From NCBI GenBank assembly GCA_003155465.1, contig PMCR01000220.1:240-9552 (forward strand): a stretch of DNA of 9,313 bases. The letters are read 5' to 3'. The position numbers were made by a program, and so were the translations under genes. The notes under the pieces were generated by a model. The model had not been told where the DNA came from. It saw nothing but the letters and a program-made list of their open reading frames with translations, and did no database searches. Numbering within the stretch: the first letter of the stretch is position 1; the number at the start of each line of letters is the position of its first letter. Source of the DNA: Myxococcales bacterium. GTDB lineage: Bacteria; Myxococcota; Polyangia; Fen-1088. This document shows positions 5,741 through 9,313 of the stretch, one piece after another.

Positions 5741-7176
5741 TGCGTCTGCTTGGCATCGCGATTCTCGCATTCGTCACCGCTTGCAGCCTGCCCCCGTTTC
5801 CGTCACAAGGCACGGGTGGCACCGGCGGCAGCGGCAGGGGCGGGTCGGGTGGCGCGGGAGGTGCGGCGGGGAAGGGTGGTTCCAAGGGCACCGCAGATAC
5901 AAGCGCCAGGGATGGAGGGATTGCCACTGGCGGTTTCACCGGCACCGCGGACGCAAGTGTCAGAGACGGAGGGATGGGTACCGGCGATTCCGCTAGCACC
6001 GGAGGCACAAGCATCAAGGACGGAGGGATTGGTGTTGGCGGTTCCACCGGCACGGGAGGCAGCGTCGGCAGTAGCGGTGCGACGGGGACAGGCGGTTCAA
6101 CCAAGTCTACCCCGGATGCTTCCCTAGATCTTCCTACGGACGTACCGAGCAGCACCGGGGGGAACACCGGCGGTGGGGCCGTTGGCGGAACCGCAGCCTC
6201 AACGGGCGGGACCGTGGACACTGGAGTGGGCGACGGGGGAATAGGAGATTCCAGTGGCATTGAGGCCGGCGGAACCGGTGACTCCACGGTGGCTGACGCC
6301 GCTGTGGACGCACCAGTGGCCTTTTGCGGCGCCACCGATGAGCCTTGCTGCGCGGCAGACACCTGCACGGGCGGCGCTTGCTGCGTGGCCAGTACCTGTG
6401 TGGCCAGCGGCGCCACATGTTTGACCGGGGGCACCTGCGTCGCCGGCTCCTGCGCATTGCCCGCAAGCCTCTCGGCGTCGACCTTGAGCTTGGGATTCGG
6501 CTCGGTGGTCCTCGGCCAGTCCGGCAGCGTGACGAGCTTCACCATCACGAACACCGGCCAGCGGCCGAGCGGCGCAATGACCGTGGAATCGAACAACGCC
6601 GAATTCGCCATCCAGACCAGCGCAACCGGCGACTGCTTCCCCGGCACGACCACTCTGGCCGCAAACGCAAGTTGTGCCGTGCGCATCGTATTTACGCCAA
6701 GCGCTGCGGGCGCTCGATCGGCGGTCTTCACCTTCTCGGCCACGCCCGGGGGCAATGGCAGCGTTAGCGCCTCTGGCGCCGGCACCACGCCAGGGAGCCT
6801 GGCCAGTTCGACAGCGTTGCTGCCGCTTGGCACAGTGGCCATCGGTTCATCGAGCAGCGTGGCGACCTTTGCCATTACGAACAGCGGCGAGGAGACGAGC
6901 GGCGCGATTGCTGTGGCATCGAGCAGCACCGAATTCGCCACCCAGTCCGGCGCACCTGGGGACTGCTTCTCCAGCACGACTACGCTGGCTGCGAGCGCAA
7001 GCTGTGCCGTACGCATCGTGTTCACGCCGACCGCGGTGGGCGACCGTTCGGAGACAGTCACCTTCTCAGCTACGCCAGGCGGTAGCGGAAGTGTGAACGT
7101 CACAGGCAGCGGAGTGCTACCGAAGTGCTCTCTCGGGATCGCAAGGCTGGGATCCTGCACGTTGGGATCCCACTGA
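5740..7176 (+). CDS. Lipoprotein: Gly-rich linker, Cys-rich segment, two ASH/HYDIN-like (choice-of-anchor D) domains
   Basis: 478 aa from ATG 5740, whose A is the last base of the preceding TGA; AGGGGA lies about ten bases upstream. The N-terminus is a lipoprotein signal with lipobox VTAC (12-15), so C15 should be lipidated. Residues about 24-185 are Gly/Ser/Thr-rich and low complexity, including an 18-residue tandem repeat. Residues 196-238 carry ten cysteines in a small disulphide-rich segment (CCAADTCTGGACC). Two tandem immunoglobulin-like domains of the ASH/HYDIN/choice-of-anchor D type follow (about 243-352 and 353-462), each with a GDCF...SCAVRIVFTP cysteine pair. The protein ends soon after the second domain (KCSLGIARLGSCTLGSH). 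An envelope or surface display role fits: lipid anchor, long flexible stalk, folded tip. The partner is unknown. The collar-fibre gene begins 16 bp downstream. Confidence 0.88.
   Translation: MRLLGIAILAFVTACSLPPFPSQGTGGTGGSGRGGSGGAGGAAGKGGSKGTADTSARDGGIATGGFTGTADASVRDGGMGTGDSASTGGTSIKDGGIGVGGSTGTGGSVGSSGATGTGGSTKSTPDASLDLPTDVPSSTGGNTGGGAVGGTAASTGGTVDTGVGDGGIGDSSGIEAGGTGDSTVADAAVDAPVAFCGATDEPCCAADTCTGGACCVASTCVASGATCLTGGTCVAGSCALPASLSASTLSLGFGSVVLGQSGSVTSFTITNTGQRPSGAMTVESNNAEFAIQTSATGDCFPGTTTLAANASCAVRIVFTPSAAGARSAVFTFSATPGGNGSVSASGAGTTPGSLASSTALLPLGTVAIGSSSSVATFAITNSGEETSGAIAVASSSTEFATQSGAPGDCFSSTTTLAASASCAVRIVFTPTAVGDRSETVTFSATPGGSGSVNVTGSGVLPKCSLGIARLGSCTLGSH
5887..6048 (+). repeat. Three tandem 54-bp (18-aa) units in the lipoprotein stalk
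   Basis: Units at 5887-5940, 5941-5994 and 5995-6048 encode 18 residues each, centred on RDGGI, RDGGM and KDGGI. The GA[T/C]GGAGGGAT core recurs at 5911, 5965 and 6019, exactly 54 bp apart. Copies have diverged, so this is an imperfect in-frame tandem repeat that lengthens the stalk. Confidence 0.75.
6466..7125 (+). repeat. Tandem 330-bp duplication encoding the two ASH-like domains
   Basis: Units 6466-6795 and 6796-7125 align in frame. GAATTCGCC recurs at 6601 and 6931, and the stretch encoding AEFAIQ...SCAVRIVFTP matches TEFATQ...SCAVRIVFTP closely at both DNA and protein level. Internal domain duplication without indels. Confidence 0.8.
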
Positions 7177-7192
7177 AAATGGAGAACAGAAC

Positions 7193-8326
7193 ATGAAGAT
7201 CAAGGTCTATGTGGTTGATGCTAGGCCGCCTCGCTGGTTGCGTCGCGCACTAGTCTTCGGCGCGGTGCCTCTTGTGATTCTGGGGCTCGGCGCCTTGGTC
7301 TACGCATCGGCGGTAACTGGACAGCCGGATTACAATGACGGCGATGTCTTGACCGCTGCGACGCTCAACGCGCATTTGGGGGCACTACAGACTCAGATCA
7401 ATACGTTGACTACCGGCGAGGGGGTCATTCCGGCGGGGTCTATCATGGCGTACGGTGGCGGCACTGCTCCGAGTGGTTGGATGTTGTGTGACGGCGCGGC
7501 GGTCAGTCGAACCACGTATGCTGCTCTCCTTGCTGCCATTGGAGTGCTATACGGCGCCGGGGATGGCCTAGAGACATTCAACCTCCCTGATTTGCGACAG
7601 CGTTTCCCGTTGGGTATGGCATCGTCAGGCACAGGAAGCACACTGGGCGGCAGCGGCGGCGCAATTGACCATGCGCATAGTTTCACCCCGGGGGGGATTG
7701 TCAGCCAGCCGGCGTTTGCTGGTAGTGCGGGAGCAACTGCCAATGACGGGGTTGATCATACACATGCTGGGCCGAGCCATGTCCACGACATGCAGAACCA
7801 TACGCATGTTACCGATATCGGCAGCTTCACGTCAGGAGCAGGTTCGGCGCATGTACATGCTGCGGGCGGTCTGTACTTTCAAGTGGCTGAGTTGGTTAAT
7901 TCCGGAGGGAGCAGATATATGTACTTCAATAGCAACACATCATCTCCGGCAAGTTGGGTTCAAGTGCAGCGAACGGACAACAATGGTGTGGGCGACGGAA
8001 CATCGACTGGAACCAAGTTCATTGACGGATACCCTTCGGCCGGTCAAACAACGAACTACTACACCGCCAACGGTTCCGGTGCATCTTCATCTGAAGCCTC
8101 CCATACTCATACAATAGACCCGCCAAGTACAGGGAGCGGTGGTCCGTCAAACAATACGACGACCGCAGGTGGAACGGGATCGACGAGTGGGGCATCGGCA
8201 TACTCGCACAGTCACGGCTTCACACCAGCAGGTACTGTCAGCCAGCCAAGCTTCACTGGCAGTGCAGGGACAACGGCGTCAGGCAATCCGCCATTTCTGG
8301 TTGTCAACTACATCATCAAGTATTGA
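7193..8326 (+). CDS. Membrane-anchored phage tail-collar-domain fibre protein
   Basis: 377 aa from ATG 7193; GGAGA (7181-7185) lies seven bases upstream. A basic N-terminus and membrane segment (about 19-41) precede a short stretch, YNDGDVLTAATLNAHLGALQ, typical of trimeric fibre proteins. Residues 82-141 are a tail-collar domain (GSIMAYGGGTAPSGWMLCDG, then FNLPDLRQRFPLG). The C-terminal part has seven His-x-His motifs at 160, 189, 196, 203, 220, 304 and 339, and ends PPFLVVNYIIKY, the usual ending of collar/microcystin-dependent-type fibres. In phage T4 gp37, HxH pairs from three chains bind a row of iron ions, so a metal-bound trimer is a fair inference. The membrane anchor and lack of other phage genes argue for a cell-surface fibre and not a prophage remnant. 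Local GC is visibly lower than in the neighbours (two lines counted at 48% and 53%), suggesting recent acquisition. Confidence 0.88.
   Translation: MKIKVYVVDARPPRWLRRALVFGAVPLVILGLGALVYASAVTGQPDYNDGDVLTAATLNAHLGALQTQINTLTTGEGVIPAGSIMAYGGGTAPSGWMLCDGAAVSRTTYAALLAAIGVLYGAGDGLETFNLPDLRQRFPLGMASSGTGSTLGGSGGAIDHAHSFTPGGIVSQPAFAGSAGATANDGVDHTHAGPSHVHDMQNHTHVTDIGSFTSGAGSAHVHAAGGLYFQVAELVNSGGSRYMYFNSNTSSPASWVQVQRTDNNGVGDGTSTGTKFIDGYPSAGQTTNYYTANGSGASSSEASHTHTIDPPSTGSGGPSNNTTTAGGTGSTSGASAYSHSHGFTPAGTVSQPSFTGSAGTTASGNPPFLVVNYIIKY
7681..7739 (+). repeat. Intragenic imperfect repeat in the collar-fibre gene, copy 1
   Basis: Encodes FTPGGIVSQPAFAGSAGAT just after an HAH motif. It matches 8218-8276, which encodes FTPAGTVSQPSFTGSAGTT just after an HSH motif. 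The repeated unit brackets the variable His-rich middle of the fibre. Confidence 0.7.
8218..8276 (+). repeat. Intragenic imperfect repeat in the collar-fibre gene, copy 2
   Basis: Partner of 7681-7739, 537 bp downstream and in the same frame. Repeated shaft units of this kind are common in fibre proteins and are possible sites for recombination that changes fibre length or the middle segment. Confidence 0.7.
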
Positions 8327-8977
8327 TCTGGTCAAACGGACGCGCGGCTGGACTGCGGCAGGGGATCAGGCGAAGATCGGGCACGGACTGTGCAGAAGGA
8401 TCGTCGTGAAATGGCGCATCGACTGAGGAACATCATTCTGCTGCTAGCAACGTGGGCGATCCCGGCGGGGCCCATCGCGGCCCGCGCTGACTCTGCGGCC
8501 AGCGCCCGAGCCGAGGCGAAGAAGCACTTTGATCGGGCCACCGAGCTGAACGACGACGGGCAGGTGGCCGAGGCGGTCATCGAGCTCAAGCGCTGCTACG
8601 AGCTGTCGCCCCATCACACGGTCCTATACGACCTGGGCCAGGCGTACATCACGCTCGCCAAGCCGGTAGAGGCAGTGGGGGCCCTGCAGCGCTACCTGGA
8701 CCAAGGCGGCAAGGCCATCAAGCCGGCCCGGCGCGCCGAGGTCGAGCAAGAGATCGCGCGCCAGAAGCCACGCATCGCGACCCTGGAGATCCGCGGCTTG
8801 CCCGACGGTGCGGTGGTGACGATCGACGGTGACGAGGGGGGCACGGCGCCGCTGGCGGCTCCGGTGCGCGTGGGCGTGGGCAAGCATGTGGTGGCGGCCA
8901 CGACTGCGGGGTACGAGACGGCTGAGGTTCAGATTACGGTCGCGGGAGAGGATAGGCGCATCGTCGAGCTGACGCTG
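8325..8977 (+). repeat. 653-bp direct repeat, copy 2
   Basis: Gapless partner of 4569-5221. It begins inside the TGA stop codon (8324-8326) of the collar-fibre gene and ends just after the PEGA domain, where the two genes switch to unrelated C-terminal parts. The left boundary is sharp: the bases before GATCTGGTCAAA differ between copies. Confidence 0.9.
8380..8394 (+). promoter_or_regulatory. Candidate sigma-54 -24/-12 element upstream of TPR/PEGA gene 2
   Basis: Identical in all 15 bases to 4624-4638 (GGCACG-N4-GTGCA, GG-N10-GC). The same objection holds: the predicted start is only about 7 bases before ATG 8411. If it is a promoter, the second TPR/PEGA gene has its own start and need not be read through from the collar gene. 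Confidence 0.3.
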
Positions 8978-9313
8978 AGGGCGCGCGATCTCCGGGCGGG
9001 CTGCGCCGCTGGCTACCACGACGGAGGGTCTGGAACTTGCGTGGCGATCGGGGTCTGTTCCGCCGGCCACCACAACGACGGAAGGGGCACCTGCGTCGCT
9101 CTCGGCTGCGCACCCGGCTATTTGCGTGTGGGGGGGCAGTGCTCGCTGGCATGGAGAAGCGTGTCCTCGGGCGGAAGCCACACCTGTGGCGTGAGGACGG
9201 ACGGCACTATCGCGTGCTGGGGCGACAACCGTTACGGCCAAACCACGCCGCCCGCCGGGACCTTCGCCTCTGTCAGCGCAGGCAAGCACCACACCTGCGG
9301 CGTGAATACCAGG
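8411..9313 (+). CDS. Secreted TPR + PEGA protein with Cys-rich and RCC1-like repeats (3' end outside window)
   Basis: 301 residues are visible and the frame is open at the right edge. ATG 8411 corresponds to the start of the first paralogue; AAGGA lies at 8396-8400, ten bases upstream. Signal peptide 1-26 (cleavage after ARA), TPR-like helices about 30-110, PEGA 124-190: about 85% identical to the 4655 gene by hand count. The paralogues then part. From residue 198 there are three short repeats of 17-18 residues, of the form C-x2-G-Y/H...G-x-C (starting at C198, C216 and C233), then RCC1-type repeats beginning at 248 (SSGGSHTCGVRTDGTIACWG, then SAGKHHTCGV). RCC1-like repeats form beta-propellers, usually with about seven blades, so several hundred residues may lie beyond the edge. 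With the signal peptide it should be periplasmic or surface-exposed. No membrane segment is seen in this part. Ligand unknown. Confidence 0.88.
   Translation, partial: MAHRLRNIILLLATWAIPAGPIAARADSAASARAEAKKHFDRATELNDDGQVAEAVIELKRCYELSPHHTVLYDLGQAYITLAKPVEAVGALQRYLDQGGKAIKPARRAEVEQEIARQKPRIATLEIRGLPDGAVVTIDGDEGGTAPLAAPVRVGVGKHVVAATTAGYETAEVQITVAGEDRRIVELTLRARDLRAGCAAGYHDGGSGTCVAIGVCSAGHHNDGRGTCVALGCAPGYLRVGGQCSLAWRSVSSGGSHTCGVRTDGTIACWGDNRYGQTTPPAGTFASVSAGKHHTCGVNTR

Noticed and set aside
5658..7160. Long minus-strand ORF (500 aa), Pro/Val-rich
   Set aside because: Antisense of the Gly-rich lipoprotein gene: GGN Gly codons read as Pro/Ala/Thr on the other strand. The plus strand has the lipobox, stop-start overlap and conserved domains.
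7193..8326. Prophage or phage-tail-like particle locus
   Set aside because: Only the collar domain is phage-like. No other structural, lysis, integrase or baseplate gene is in the window, and the protein has its own membrane anchor.
4569..8977. Composite transposon bounded by the 653-bp direct repeats
   Set aside because: The repeats encode an exported TPR-PEGA protein, not a transposase, and have no terminal inverted repeats or visible target-site duplication.

Overview
The window looks like a high-GC deltaproteobacterial-type chromosome, most likely Myxococcota (Polyangia-like). This is inferred from content and not from a marker gene: an FHA-domain sigma-54 activator coupled to a Ser/Thr kinase, TPR+PEGA secreted proteins, a Gly-rich lipoprotein with ASH/HYDIN-like domains, and an RCC1-repeat protein. 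No rRNA, tRNA, CRISPR array or transposase was seen.

Left part (1-1450). A minus-strand AAA+ ATPase of the AAA_14/DUF4143 type runs off the left edge. Its start lies in a compact control region: two perfect palindromes with almost the same arms, 33 bp apart, one over a TTGACA -35 box and one over the start codon. A doubtful small ORF diverges from it. A stand-alone retropepsin-like (clan AA) aspartic protease follows on the minus strand.

Middle (1451-4452). A phospho-signalling pair on the plus strand: an FHA + AAA+ + Fis-HTH sigma-54 enhancer-binding protein overlaps by 4 bases a membrane-anchored Ser/Thr kinase with a Pro/Ala-rich outer tail. The FHA domain probably reads phosphothreonine made by the kinase. 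A nested hairpin starts at the kinase stop codon.

Right part (4569-9313). A set of envelope genes on the plus strand: a secreted TPR+PEGA protein with two C-terminal membrane segments; a lipoprotein whose start overlaps the previous stop; a membrane-anchored tail-collar (phage-fibre-like) protein with seven His-x-His motifs and visibly lower GC; and a second TPR+PEGA gene, cut by the right edge, that continues into a Cys-rich segment and RCC1-like repeats. The two TPR+PEGA genes share a gapless 653-bp direct repeat that includes 86 bp of upstream DNA. In both copies this upstream DNA holds a GG-N10-GC element resembling a sigma-54 promoter.

Working hypothesis (inference): the kinase and FHA activator control expression of an envelope or surface-fibre module made of PEGA/TPR scaffold, lipoprotein and collar fibre. 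The FHA-activator/kinase pairing is well supported by the sequence. The sigma-54 link to the downstream genes is only suggestive, because the predicted transcription start would leave a very short leader.
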